Origin: Atherix ibis
Taxonomy: Eukaryota > Arthropoda > Insecta > Diptera > Athericidae
Direction: 5' to 3'
Assembly: GCA_958298945.1 (NCBI GenBank)
Contig: CATQJD010000140.1
Span: 62,001-126,000 of the forward strand
Length of the DNA: 64,000 nt
Part shown: positions 1 through 13,310 of the stretch, one piece after another
Numbering within the stretch: the stretch's first letter is position 1
Layout: each line of letters begins with the position of its first letter
Made by a program: the position numbers and the translations under genes
The notes under the pieces: model-generated
Told to the model about the DNA's origin: nothing
Databases searched by the model: none
What the model saw: only the letters and a program-made list of their open reading frames with translations

Positions 1-3000
1 TGAAGTAGTATGTTTAAGAGGAATATGAAGTAGTATGTTTAAGAGGAATATGAAGTAGTATATTTAAGAGGAATATGAAGTAGTATATTTGAGAGGAATA
101 TGAAGTAGTATGTTTAAGAGGAATATGTAGTAGTATATTTAAGAGGAATATGAAGTAGTATATTTAAGAGGAATATGAAGTAGTATGTTTAAGAGGAATA
201 TGAAGTAGTATATATAAGAGGAATATGAAGTAGTATGTTGAAGAGGAATATGAAGTAGTATGTGTAAGAGGAATATGAAGTAGAATGTTTATGAGGAATA
301 TGAAGTAGTATGTTTAAGGGGAATATGAAGTAGTATGTTTAAGAGGAATATGAAGCAGTATATTTAAGAGGAATATGAAGTAGTATATTTAAGAGGAATA
401 TGAAGTAGTATGTTTAAGAGGAATATGAAGTAGTATGTTTAAGAGGAATATTAAGTAGTATGTTTAAGAGGAATATGAAGTAGTATATTTAAGAGCAATA
501 TGAAGTAGTATGTTTAAGGGGAATAAGAAGTAGCTTATTTAAGAGGAATATGAAGTAGTATGTTTAAGAGGAATATGAAGTAGTATGTTTAAGAGAAATA
601 TGAAGTAGTATGTTTATGAGGAATATGAAGTAGTATGTTTAAGAGGAATATGAAGTAGTATATGAAAGACTAATATAAAGTAGTATGTTTAAGAGGAATA
701 TGAAGTATAATATTTAGGAGGAATATGAAGTAGTATGTTTAATAGAGATATGAAGTAGTATGTTTAAGAGGAATATGAAGTAGTATATTTAAGAGGAATA
801 TGAAGTTGTATGTTTAAGAGGAATATGAAGTTGTATGTTTAAGAGGAATATGAAGTAGTATGTTTAAGAGGGATATGAAGTAGTATGTTTAAGAGGAATA
901 TGAAGTAGTATATTTAAGAGGAATATGAAGTAGTATGTTTTAGAGGAATATGAAGTAGTATATTTAAGAGGAATATGAAGTAGTATGTTTAAGAGGAATA
1001 TAAAGTAGTATATTTAAGAGGAATATGAAGTAGTATGCTTAAGAGGAATATGAAGAATTATGTTTAAGAGGAATATGAAGTAGTATGTTTAAGAGGAATA
1101 TGAAGTAGTATATTTAAGAGGAATATGAAGCAGTATATTTAAAAGGAATATGAAGTAGTATGTTTAAGAGGAATATGAAGTAGTATGTTTAAGAGGAATA
1201 TGAAGAAGTATGTTTAAGAGGAATATGAAGTTGTATATTTAAGAGGAATATGAAGTTGTATGTTTAAGAGGAACATGAAGTTGTATGTTTAAGAGGAATA
1301 TGAAGTAGTATGTTTAAGAGGAATATGAAGTAATATATTTAAGAGGAATATGAAGTAGTATATTTAAGAGGAAAATGAAGTGGTATGTTTAAGAGGAATA
1401 TGAAGTAATATTTTTAAGAAGAATATGAAGTAGTATGTTTAGGAGGAATATGAAGTAGTATGTTTAGGAGGAATATGAAATAGTATGTTTAAGAGGAATA
1501 TGAAGTAGTATGTTAAAGAGGAATATGAAGTAGTATGTTTAAGCGGAATATGAGGTAGTATGTTTAAGAGGAATATAAAGTAATATATTTAAGAGGAATA
1601 TGAAGTAGTATATTTAAGAGGAATATGAAGTAGTATGTTGAAGAGGAATATGAAGTTATATGTGTAAGAGGAATATGAAGTAGAATGTTTATGAGGAATA
1701 TGAAGTAGTATGTTTAAGGGGAATATGAACTAGTATGTTTAAGAGGAATATGAAGCAGTATATTTAAGAGGAATAAGAAGTAGTATATTTAAGAGGAATA
1801 TGAAGTAGTATGTTTAAGAGGAATATGAAGTAGTATGTTTAAGAGGAATATGAAGTAGTATGTTTAAGAGGTATATGAAGTAGTATGGTTAAGAGGAATA
1901 TGAAGTAGTATATTTAAGAGGAATATGAAGTAGTATATTTGAGAGGAATATGAAGTAGTATGTTTAAGAGGAATATGAAGTAGTATATTTAAGAGGAATA
2001 TGAAGTAGTATGTTTAAGAGGAATATGAAGTAGTATGTTTAAGAGGAATATGAAGTAGTATATTTAGGAGCAATATGAAGTAGTATGTTTAAGGGGAATA
2101 TGTAGTAGCATATTTAAGAGGAATATGAAGTAGTATGTTTTAAAGGAATATGAAGTAGTATGTTTAAGGGAAATATGAAGTAGTATGTTTAAGAGAAATA
2201 TGAAGTAGTATGTTTAAGAGGAAAATGAAGTAGTATGTTTAAGAGGAATATGAAGTAGTATGTTTAAGAGGAATATGAAGTAGTATATTTAAGAGGAATA
2301 TGAAGTAGTATATTTGAGAGGAATATGAAGTAGTATGTTTAAGAGGAATATGTAGTAGTATATTTAAGAGGAATATGAAGTAGTATATTTAAGAGGAATA
2401 TGAAGTAGTATGTTTAAGAGGAATATGAAGTAGTATATTTAAGAGGAATATGAAGTAGTATGTTGAAGAGGAATATGAAGTAGTATGTGTAAGAGGAATA
2501 TGAAGTAGAATGTTTATGAGGAATATGAAGTAGTATGTTTAAGGGGAATATGAAGTAGTATGTTTAAGAGGAATATGAAGCAGTATATTTAAGAGGAATA
2601 TGAAGTAGTATATTTAAGAGGAATATGAAGTAGTATGTTTAAGAGGAATATGAAGTAGTATGTTTAAGAGGAATATGAAGTAGTATGTTTAAGAGGAATA
2701 TGAAGTAGTATGGTTAAGAGGAGTATGAAGTAGTATATTTAAGAGGAATATGAAGTAGTATATTTGAGAGGAATATGAAGTAGTATATTTAAGAGGAATA
2801 TGAAGTAGTATATTTAAGAGGAATATGAAGTAGTATGTTTAAGAGGAATATGAAGTAGTATGTTTAAGAGGAATATGAAGTAGTATATTTAAGAGCAATA
2901 TGAAGTAGTATGTTTAAGGCGAATATGAAGTAGCTTATTTAAGAGGAATATGAAGTAGTATGTTTAAGAGGAATATGAAGTAGTATATGAAAGACTAATA

Positions 3001-3648
3001 TAAAGTAGTATGTTTAAGAGGAATATGAAGTATAATATTTAGGAGGAATATGAAGTAGTATGTTTAATAGAGATATGAAGTAGTATGTTTAAGAGGAATA
3101 TGAAGTTGTATGTTTAAGAGGAATATGAAGTAGTATGTTTAAGAGGGATATGAAGTAGTATGTTTAAGAGGAATATGAAGTATTATGTTTAAGAGGAATA
3201 TGAAGTTGTATGTTTAAGAGGAATATGAAGTAGTATATTTAAGAGGAATATGAAGTAGTATATTTAAGAGGAATATGAAGTAGTATGTTTAAGAGGAATA
3301 TGAAGTAGTATGTTTAAGAGGAATATGAAGAAGTATGTTTAAGAGGAATATGAAGTTGTATATTTAAGAGGAATTTGAAGTAGTATATTTAAGAGGAATA
3401 TGAAGTAGTATGTTTAAGAGGAATATGAAGTAGTATGTTTAAGAGGAATATGAAGTAGTATGTTTAAGAGGAATATGAAGTAGTATGTTTAAGAGGATAA
3501 TGAAGTAGTATGTTTAAGAGGAATATGAAGTAGTATGTTTAAGAGGAATATGAAGTATTATATTTAAGAGGAATATGAAGTTGTATGTTTAAGAGGAACA
3601 TGAAGTTGTATGTTTAAGAGGAATATGAAGTAGTATGTTTAAGAGGAA

Positions 3649-4148
3649 TATGAAGTAATATATTTAAGAGGAATATGAAGTAGTATATTTAAGAGGAAAA
3701 TGAAGTGGTATGTTTAAGAGGAATATGAAGTAATATTTTTAAGAAGAATATGAAGTAGTATGTTTAGGAGGAATATGAAGTAGTATGTTTAGGAGGAATA
3801 TGAAATAGTATGTTTAAGAGGAATATGAAGTAGTAAGTTAAAGAGGAATATGAAGTAGTATGTTTAAGCGGAATATGAGGTAGTATGTTTAAGAGGAATA
3901 TGAAGTAATATATTTAAGAGGAATATGAAGTAGTATATTTAAGAGGAAAATGAAGTGGTATGTTTAAGAGGAATATGAAGTAATATTTTTAAGAAGAATA
4001 TGAAGTAGTATGTTTAGGAGGAATATGAAGTAGTATGTTTAGGAGGAATATGAAATAGCATGTTTAAGAGGAATATGAAGTAGTATGTTAAAGAGGAATA
4101 TGAAGTAGTATGTTTAAGCGGAATATGAGGTAGTATGTTTAAGAGGAA
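3649..4148 (+). repeat. 250-bp (10-monomer) tandem pair
   Basis: A decamer running from a TAATATATTT monomer through GAAAATGAAGTGG, TAATATTTTT, two TTTAGG monomers, GTTAAAG (GTAAGTTAAAG in the first copy) and TAAGCGGAATATGAGG occurs twice, 250 bp apart (starts near 3651 and 3901). The same decamer pair is seen again at 12811-13310. Confidence 0.75.
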
Positions 4149-4375
4149 TATGAAGTAGTATGTTTAAGAGAAATATGAAGTAGTATGTTTATGAGGAATA
4201 TGAAGTAGTATGTTTAAGAGGAATATGAAGTAGTATATGAAAGACTAATATAAAGTAGTATGTTTAAGAGGAATATGAAGTATAATATTTAGGAGGAATA
4301 TGAAGTAGTATGTTTAATAGAGATATGAAGTAGTATGTTTAAGAGGAATATGAAGTAGTATATTTAAGAGGAATA

Positions 4376-5687
4376 TGAAGTTGTATGTTTAAGAGGAATA
4401 TGAAGTTGTATGTTTAAGAGGAATATGAAGTAGTATGTTTAAGAGGGATATGAAGTAGTATGTTTAAGAGGAATATGAAGTAGTATATTTAAGAGGAATA
4501 TGAAGTAGTATGTTTTAGAGGAATATGAAGTAGTATATTTAAGAGGAATATGAAGTAGTATGTTTAAGAGGAATATAAAGTAGTATATTTAAGAGGAATA
4601 TGAAGTAGTATACTTAAGAGGAATATGAAGTATTATATTTAAGAGGAATATGAAGTAGTATGTTTAAGAGGAATATGAAGTAATATGTTTAAGAGGAATA
4701 TGAAGAAGTATGTTTAAGAGGAATATGAAGTTGTATATTTAAGAGGAATCTGAAGTAGTATGTTTAAGAGGAATATGAAGGAGTATGTTTAAGAGGAATA
4801 TGAAGTAGTATGTTTAAGAGGATAATGAAGTAGTATGTTTAAGAGGAATATGAAGTAGTATGTTTAAGAGGAATATGAAGTATTATATTTAAGAGGAATA
4901 TGAAGTTGTATGTTTAAGAGGAACATGAAGTTGTATGTTTAAGAGGAATATGAAGTAGTATGTTTAAGAGGAATATGAAGTAATATATTTAAGAGGAATA
5001 TGAAGTAGTATATTTAAGAGGAAAATGAATATGAAGTTGTATGTTTAAGAGGAATATGAAGTTGTATGTTTAAGAGGAATATGAAGTAGTATGTTTAAGA
5101 GGGATATGAAGTAGTATGTTTAAGAGGAATATGAAGTAGTATATTTAAGAGGAATATGAAGTAGTATGTTTTAGAGGAATATGAAGTAGTATATTTAAGA
5201 GGAATATGAAGTAGTATGTTTAAGAGGAATATAAAGTAGTATATTTAAGAGGAATATGAAGTAGTATACTTAAGAGGAATATGAAGTATTATATTTAAGA
5301 GGAATATGAAGTAGTATGTTTAAGAGGAATATGAAGTAATATGTTTAAGAGGAATATGAAGAAGTATGTTTAAGAGGAATATGAAGTTGTATATTTAAGA
5401 GGAATCTGAAGTAGTATGTTTAAGAGGAATATGAAGGAGTATGTTTAAGAGGAATATGAAGTAGTATGTTTAAGAGGATAATGAAGTAGTATGTTTAAGA
5501 GGAATATGAAGTAGTATGTTTAAGAGGAATATGAAGTATTATATTTAAGAGGAATATGAAGTTGTATGTTTAAGAGGAACATGAAGTTGTATGTTTAAGA
5601 GGAATATGAAGTAGTATGTTTAAGAGGAATATGAAGTAATATATTTAAGAGGAATATGAAGTAGTATATTTAAGAGGAAAATGAAGT
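4376..5687 (+). repeat. 656-bp tandem duplication with out-of-register junction
   Basis: The run beginning with two GAAGTTG monomers at 4376 recurs at 5032, and the rare GGAATCTGAAG monomer at about 4747 recurs at about 5403, both 656 bp apart. 656 is 26 x 25 + 6; the extra 6 bp is the remnant TGAATA at 5026-5031, which marks the junction. Confidence 0.8.
5026..5031 (+). other. 6-bp monomer remnant at a duplication junction
   Basis: TGAATA joins the first bases and the last bases of a monomer with about 19 bp missing. It is the first break of monomer phase in the window and lies exactly at the end of the first 656-bp unit. Confidence 0.8.
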
Positions 5688-5817
5688 GGTATGTTTAAGA
5701 GGAATATAAAGTAATATTTTTAAGAAGAATATGAAGTAGTATGTTTAGGAGGAATATGAAGTAGTATGTTTAGGAGGAATATGAAATAGTATTTTTAAGA
5801 GGAATATGAAGTAGTAT

Positions 5818-5823
5818 ACGTAT
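5818..5823 (+). other. 6-bp insertion ACGTAT in a monomer
   Basis: The monomer reads TAGTATACGTATGTTAAAG instead of TAGTATGTTAAAG. The insertion creates the palindrome ATACGTAT and a CpG, which the C-free consensus lacks. A similar insertion is at 38211-38216. Confidence 0.75.
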
Positions 5824-5830
5824 GTTAAAG

Positions 5831-8800
5831 AGGAATATGAAGTAGTATGTTTAAGCGGAATATGAGGTAGTATGTTTAAGAGGAATATGAAGTAATATAT
5901 TTAAGAGGAATATGAAGTAGTATATTTAAGAGGAATATGAAGTAGTATGTTGAAGAGGAATATGAAGTTATATGTGTAAGAGGAATATGAAGTAGAATGT
6001 TTATGAGGAATATGAAGTAGTATGTTTAAGGGGAATATGAACTAGTATGTTTAAGAGGAATATGAAGCAGTATATTTAAGAGGAATAAGAAGTAGTATAT
6101 TTAAGAGGAATATGAAGTAGTATGTTTAAGAGGAATATGAAGTAGTATGTTTAAGAGGAATATGAAGTAGTATGTTTAAGAGGTATATGAAGTAGTATGG
6201 TTAAGAGGAATATGAAGTAGTATATTGAAGAGGAATATGAAGTAGTATATTTGAGAGGAATATGAAGTAGTATGTTTAAGAGGAATATGAAGTAGTATAT
6301 TTAAGAGGAATATGAAGTAGTATGTTTAAGAGGAATATGAAGTAGTATGTTTAAGAGGAATATGAAGTAGTATATTTAGGAGCAATATGAAGTAGTATGT
6401 TTAAGGGGAATATCAAGTAGCATATTTAAGAGGAATATGAAGTAGTATGTTTAAAAGGAATATGAAGTAGTATGTTTAAGAGAAATATGAAGTAGTATGT
6501 TTAAGAGAAATATGAAGTAGTATGTTTAAGAGGAAAATGAAGTAGTATGTTTAAGAGGAATATGAAGTAGTATGTTTAAGAGGAATATGAAGTAGTATAT
6601 TTAAGAGGCTTATGAAGTAGTATATTTGAGAGGAATATGAAGTAGTATAATTAAGAGGAATATGTAGTAGTATATTTAAGAGGAATATGAAGTAGTATAT
6701 TTAAGAGGAATATGAAGTAGTATGTTTAAGAGCAATATGAAGTAGTATATTTAAGAGGAATATGAAGTAGTATGTTGAAGAGGAATATGAAGTAGTATGT
6801 GTAAGAGGAATATGAAGTAGAATGTTTATGAGGAATATGAAGTAGTATGTTTAAGGGGAATATGAAGTAGTATGTTTAAGAGGAATATGAAGCAGTATAT
6901 TTAAGAGGAATATGAAGTAGTATATTTAAGAGGAATATGAAGTAGTATGTTTAAGAGGAATATGAAGTAGTATGTTTAAGAGGAATATGAAGTAGTATGT
7001 TTAAGAGGAATATGAAGTAGTATGGTTAAGAGGAGTATGAAGTAGTATATTTAAGAGGAATATGAAGTAGTATATTTGAGAGGAATATGAAGTAGTATAT
7101 TTAAGAGGAATATGAAGTAGTATATTTAAGAGGAATATGAAGTAGTATGTTTAAGAGGAATATGAAGTAGTATGTTTAAGAGGAATATGAAGTAGTATAT
7201 TTAAGAGCAATATGAAGTAGTATGTTTAAGGCGAATATGAAGTAGCTTATTTAAGAGGAATATGAAGTAGTATGTTTAAGAGGAATATGAAGTAGTATGT
7301 TTAAGAGGAATATGAAGTTGTATGTTTAAGAGGAATATGAAGTAGTATGTTTAAGAGGGATATGAAGTAGTATGTTTAAGAGGAATATGAAGTATTATGT
7401 TTAAGAGGAATATGAAGTAGTATGTTTAAGAGGAATATGAAGTAGTATATTTAAGAGGAATATGAAGTAGTATATTTAAGAGGAATATGAAGTAGTATGT
7501 TTAAGAGGAATATGAAGTAGTATGTTTAAGAGGAATATGAAGAAGTATGTTTAAGAGGAATATGAAGTTGTATATTTAAGAGGAATTTGAAGTAGTATAT
7601 TTAAGAGGAATATGAAGTAGTATGTTTAAGAGGAATATGAAGTAGTATGTTTAAGAGGAATATGAAGTAGTATGTTTAAGAGGAATATGAAGTAGTATGT
7701 TTAAGAGGATAATGAAGTAGTATGTTTAAGAGGAATATGAAGTAGTATGTTTAAGAGGAATATGAAGTATTATATTTAAGAGGAATATGAAGTTGAATGT
7801 TTAAGAGGAACATGAAGTAGTATGTTTAAGAGGAATATGAAGTAGTATGTTTAAGAGGAATATGAAGTAGTATGTTTAAGAGGAATATGAAGTAGTATGT
7901 TTAAGAGGAATATGAAGTAGTATGTTTAAGAGGATAATGAAGTAGTATGTTTAAGAGGAATATGAAGTAGTATGTTTAAGAGGAATATGAAGTAGTATAT
8001 TTAAGAGCAATATGAAGTAGTATGTTTAAGGCGAATATGAAGTAGCTTATTTAAGAGGAATATGAAGTAGTATGTTTAAGAGGAATATGAAGTAGTATGT
8101 TTAAGAGAAATATGAAGTAGTATGTTTATGAGGAATATGAAGTAGTATGTTTAAGAGGAATATGAAGTAGTATATGAAAGACTAATATAAAGTAGTATGT
8201 TTAAAAGGAATATGAAGTATAATATTTAGGAGGAATATGAAGTAGTATGTTTAATAGAGATATGAAGTAGTATGTTTAAGAGGAATATGAAGTTGTATGT
8301 TTAAGAGGAATATGAAGTAGTATGTTTAAGAGGGATATGAAGTAGTATGTTTAAGAGGAATATGAAGTATTATGTTTAAGAGGAATATGAAGTAGTATGT
8401 TTAAGAGGAATATGAAGTAGTATATTTAAGAGGAATATGAAGTAGTATATTTAAGAGGAATATGAAGTAGTATGTTTAAGAGGAATATGAAGTAATATAT
8501 TTAAGAGGAATATGAAGTAGTATATTTAAGAGGAAAATGAAGTGGTATGTTTAAGAGGAATATGAAGTAATATTTTTAAGAAGAATATGAAGTAGTATGT
8601 TTAGGAGGAATATGAAGTAGTATGTTTAGGAGGAATATGAAATAGTATGTTTAAGAGGAATATGAAGTAGTATGTTAAAGAGGAATATGAAGTAGTATGT
8701 TTAAGCGGAATATGAGGTAGTATGTTTAAGAGGAATATGAAGTAGTATGTTTAAGCGGAATATGAGGTAGTATGTTTAAAAGGAATATGAAGTAATATAT

Positions 8801-10205
8801 TTAAGAGGAATATGAAGTAGTATATTTAAGAGGAATATGAAGTAGTATGTTGAAGAGGAATATGAAGTTATATGTGTAAGAGGAATATGAAGTAGAATGT
8901 TTATGAGGAATATGAAGTAGTATGTTTAAGGGGAATATGAACTAGTATGTTTAAGAGGAATATGAAGCAGTATATTTAAGAGGAATAAGAAGTAGTATAT
9001 TTAAGAGGAATATGAAGTAGTATGTTTAAGAGGAATATGAAGTAGTATGTTTAAGAGGAATATGAAGTAGTATGTTTAAGAGGTATATGAAGTAGTATGG
9101 TTAAGAGGAATATGAAGTAGTATATTTAAGAGGAATAAGAAGTAGTATATTTGAGAGGAATATGAAGTAGTATGTTTAAGAGGAATATGAAGTAGTATAT
9201 TTAAGAGGAATATGAAGTAGTATGTTTAAGAGGAATATGAAGTAGTATGTTTAAGAGGAATATGAAGTAGTATATTTAGGAGCAATATGAAGTAGTATGT
9301 TTAAGGGGAATATCAAGTAGCATATTTAAGAGGAATATGAAGTAGTATGTTTAAAAGGAATATGAAGTAGTATGTTTAAGAGAAATATGAAGTAGTATGT
9401 TTAAGAGAAATATGAAGTAGTATGTTTAAGAGGAAAATGAAGTAGTATGTTTAAGAGGAATATGAAGTAGTATGTTTAAGAGGAATATGAAGTAGTATAT
9501 TTAAGAGGCTTATGAAGTAGTATATTTGAGAGGAATATGAAGTAGTATAATTAAGAGGAATATGTAGTAGTATATTTAAGAGGAATATGAAGTAGTATAT
9601 TTAAGAGGAATATGAAGTAGTATGTTTAAGAGCAATATGAAGTAGTATATTTAAGAGGAATATGAAGTAGTATGTTGAAGAGGAATATGAAGTAGTATGT
9701 GTAAGAGGAATATGAAGTAGAATGTTTATGAGGAATATGAAGTAGTATGTTTAAGGGGAATATGAAGTAGTATGTTTAAGAGGAATATGAAGCAGTATAT
9801 TTAAGAGGAATATGAAGTAGTATATTTAAGAGGAATATGAAGTAGTATGTTTAAGAGGAATATGAAGTAGTATGTTTAAGAGGAATATGAAGTAGTATGT
9901 TTAAGAGGAATATGAAGTAGTATGGTTAAGAGGAGTATGAAGTAGTATATTTAAGAGGAATATGAAGTAGTATATTTGAGAGGAATATGAAGTAGTATAT
10001 TTAAGAGGAATATGAAGTAGTATATTTAAGAGGAATATGAAGTAGTATGTTTAAGAGGAATATGAAGTAGTATGTTTAAGAGGAATATGAAGTAGTATAT
10101 TTAAGAGCAATATGAAGTAGTATGTTTAAGGCGAATATGAAGTAGCTTATTTAAGAGGAATATGAAGTAGTATGTTTAAGAGGAATATGAAGTAGTATGT
10201 TTAAG
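5831..10205 (+). repeat. Higher-order pair at 2900-bp offset
   Basis: 5831-7305 matches 8731-10205. Marker monomers shared at exactly 2900 bp are TAAGCGG (5851/8751), GAAGTTATATGTG (5961/8861) and GAGGCTTATG (6601/9501). 2900 is 116 monomers. Beyond about 7305 the relationship continues at an offset of 3075 bp (GAAGTTGAATG at 7791 and 10866), so seven monomers were gained or lost there. A further match, 7941-8491 with 10041-10591, has a 2100-bp offset. Confidence 0.75.
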
Positions 10206-13098
10206 AGAAATATGAAGTAGTATGTTTATGAGGAATATGAAGTAGTATGTTTAAGAGGAATATGAAGTAGTATATGAAAGACTAATATAAAGTAGTATGT
10301 TTAAAAGGAATATGAAGTATAATATTTAGGAGGAATATGAAGTAGTATGTTTAATAGAGATATGAAGTAGTATGTTTAAGAGGAATATGAAGTTGTATGT
10401 TTAAGAGGAATATGAAGTAGTATGTTTAAGAGGGATATGAAGTAGTATGTTTAAGAGGAATATGAAGTATTATGTTTAAGAGGAATATGAAGTAGTATGT
10501 TTAAGAGGAATATGAAGTAGTATATTTAAGAGGAATATGAAGTAGTATATTTAAGAGGAATATGAAGTAGTATGTTTAAGAGGAATATGAAGTAGTATGT
10601 TTAAGAGGAATATGAAGAAGTATGTTTAAGAGGAATATGAAGTTGTATATTTAAGAGGAATTTGAAGTAGTATATTTAAGAGGAATATGAAGTAGTATGT
10701 TTAAGAGGAATATGAAGTAGTATGTTTAAGAGGAATATGAAGTAGTATGTTTAAGAGGAATATGAAGTAGTATGTTTAAGAGGATAATGAAGTAGTATGT
10801 TTAAGAGGAATATGAAGTAGTATGTTTAAGAGGAATATGAAGTATTATATTTAAGAGGAATATGAAGTTGAATGTTTAAGAGGAACATGAAGTTGTATGT
10901 TTAAGTGGAATATGAAGTAGTATGTTTAAGAGGAATATGAAGTAATATATTTAAGAGGAATATGAAGTAGTATATTTAAGAGGAAAATGAAGTGGTATGT
11001 TTAAGAGGAATATGAAGTAATATTTTTAAGAAGAATATGAAGTAGTATGTTTAGGAGGAATATGAAGTAGTATGTTTAGGAGGAATATGAAATAGTATGT
11101 TTAAGAGGAATATGAAGTAGTATGTTAAAGAGGAATATGAAGTAGTATGTTTAAGCGGAATATGAGGTAGTATGTTTAAGAGGAATATGAAGTAATATAT
11201 TTAAGAGGAATATGAAGTAGTATGTTTAAAAGGAATATGAAGTAGTATGTTTAAGAGAAATATGAAGTAGTATGTTTAAGAGAAATATGAAGTAGTATGT
11301 TTAAGAGGAAAATGAAGTAGTATGTTTAAGAGGAATATGAAGTAGTATGTTTAAGAGGAATATGAAGTAGTATATTTAAGAGGCTTATGAAGTAGTATAT
11401 TTGAGAGGAATATGAAGTAGTATAATTAAGAGGAATATGTAGTAGTATATTTAAGAGGAATATGAAGTAGTATATTTAAGAGGAATATGAAGTAGTATGT
11501 TTAAGAGCAATATGAAGTAGTATATTTAAGAGGAATATGAAGTAGTATGTTGAAGAGGAATATGAAGTAGTATGTGTAAGAGGAATATGAAGTAGAATGT
11601 TTATGAGGAATATGAAGTAGTATGTTTAAGGGGAATATGAAGTAGTATGTTTAAGAGGAATATGAAGCAGTATATTTAAGAGGAATATGAAGTAGTATAT
11701 TTAAGAGGAATATGAAGTAGTATGTTTAAGAGGAATATGAAGTAGTATGTTTAAGAGGAATATGAAGTAGTATGTTTAAGAGGAATATGAAGTAGTATGG
11801 TTAAGAGGAGTATGAAGTAGTATATTTAAGAGGAATATGAAGTAGTATATTTGAGAGGAATATGAAGTAGTATATTTAAGAGGAATATGAAGTAGTATAT
11901 TTAAGAGGAATATGAAGTAGTATGTTTAAGAGGAATATGAAGTAGTATGTTTAAGAGGAATATGAAGTAGTATATTTAAGAGCAATATGAAGTAGTATGT
12001 TTAAGGCGAATATGAAGTAGCTTATTTAAGAGGAATATGAAGTAGTATGTTTAAGAGGAATATGAAGTAGTATGTTTAAGAGAAATATGAAGTAGTATGT
12101 TTATGAGGAATATGAAGTAGTATGTTTAAGAGGAATATGAAGTAGTATATGAAAGACTAATATAAAGTAGTATGTTTAAAAGGAATATGAAGTATAATAT
12201 TTAGGAGGAATATGAAGTAGTATGTTTAATAGAGATATGAAGTAGTATGTTTAAGAGGAATATGAAGTTGTATGTTTAAGAGGAATATGAAGTAGTATGT
12301 TTAAGAGGGATATGAAGTAGTATGTTTAAGAGGAATATGAAGTATTATGTTTAAGAGGAATATGAAGTAGTATGTTTAAGAGGAATATGAAGTAGTATAT
12401 TTAAGAGGAATATGAAGTAGTATATTTAAGAGGAATATGAAGTAGTATGTTTAAGAGGAATATGAAGTAGTATGTTTAAGAGGAATATGAAGAAGTATGT
12501 TTAAGAGGAATATGAAGTTGTATATTTAAGAGGAATTTGAAGTAGTATTTTTAAGAGGAATATGAAGTAGTATGTTTAAGAGGAATATGAAGTAGTATGT
12601 TTAAGAGGAATATGAAGTAGTATGTTTAAGAGGAATATGAAGTAGTATGTTTAAGAGGATAATGAAGTAGTATGTTTAAGAGGAATATGAAGTAGTATGT
12701 TTAAGAGGAATATGAAGTATTATATTTAAGAGGAATATGAAGTTGAATGTTTAAGAGGAACATGAAGTTGTATGTTTAAGAGGAATATGAAGTAGTATGT
12801 TTAAGAGGAATATGAAGTAATATATTTAAGAGGAATATGAAGTAGTATATTTAAGAGGAAAATGAAGTGGTATGTTTAAGAGGAATATGAAGTAATATTT
12901 TTAAGAAGAATATGAAGTAGTATGTTTAGGAGGAATATGAAGTAGTATGTTTAGGAGGAATATGAAATAGTATGTTTAAGAGGAATATGAAGTAGTATGT
13001 TAAAGAGGAATATGAAGTAGTATGTTTAAGCGGAATATGAGGTAGTATGTTTAAGAGGAATATGAAGTAATATATTTAAGAGGAATATGAAGTAGTAT
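9322..13098 (+). repeat. 1875-bp (75-monomer) tandem duplication
   Basis: 9322-11196 and 11197-13071 are successive copies, and the match continues to about 13098. Markers at exactly 1875 bp are TTAAAAGG (9351/11226), GAGGCTTATG (9501/11376), TATATGAAAGACTAA (10268/12143) and GAAGTTGAATG (10866/12741). I noticed only two substitutions between copies (AAGTGG near 10910, and a TATTTTT monomer near 12547), so the duplication looks recent. Confidence 0.8.
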
Positions 13099-13310
13099 AT
13101 TTAAGAGGAAAATGAAGTGGTATGTTTAAGAGGAATATGAAGTAATATTTTTAAGAAGAATATGAAGTAGTATGTTTAGGAGGAATATGAAGTAGTATGT
13201 TTAGGAGGAATATGAAATAGTATGTTTAAGAGGAATATGAAGTAGTATGTTAAAGAGGAATATGAAGTAGTATGTTTAAGCGGAATATGAGGTAGTATGT
13301 TTAAGAGGAA
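12811..13310 (+). repeat. 250-bp (10-monomer) tandem pair, second occurrence
   Basis: The decamer described at 3649-4148 is present twice here, with its TAATATATTT monomer in TATGAAGTAA at 12811 and again at 13061. Confidence 0.75.
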
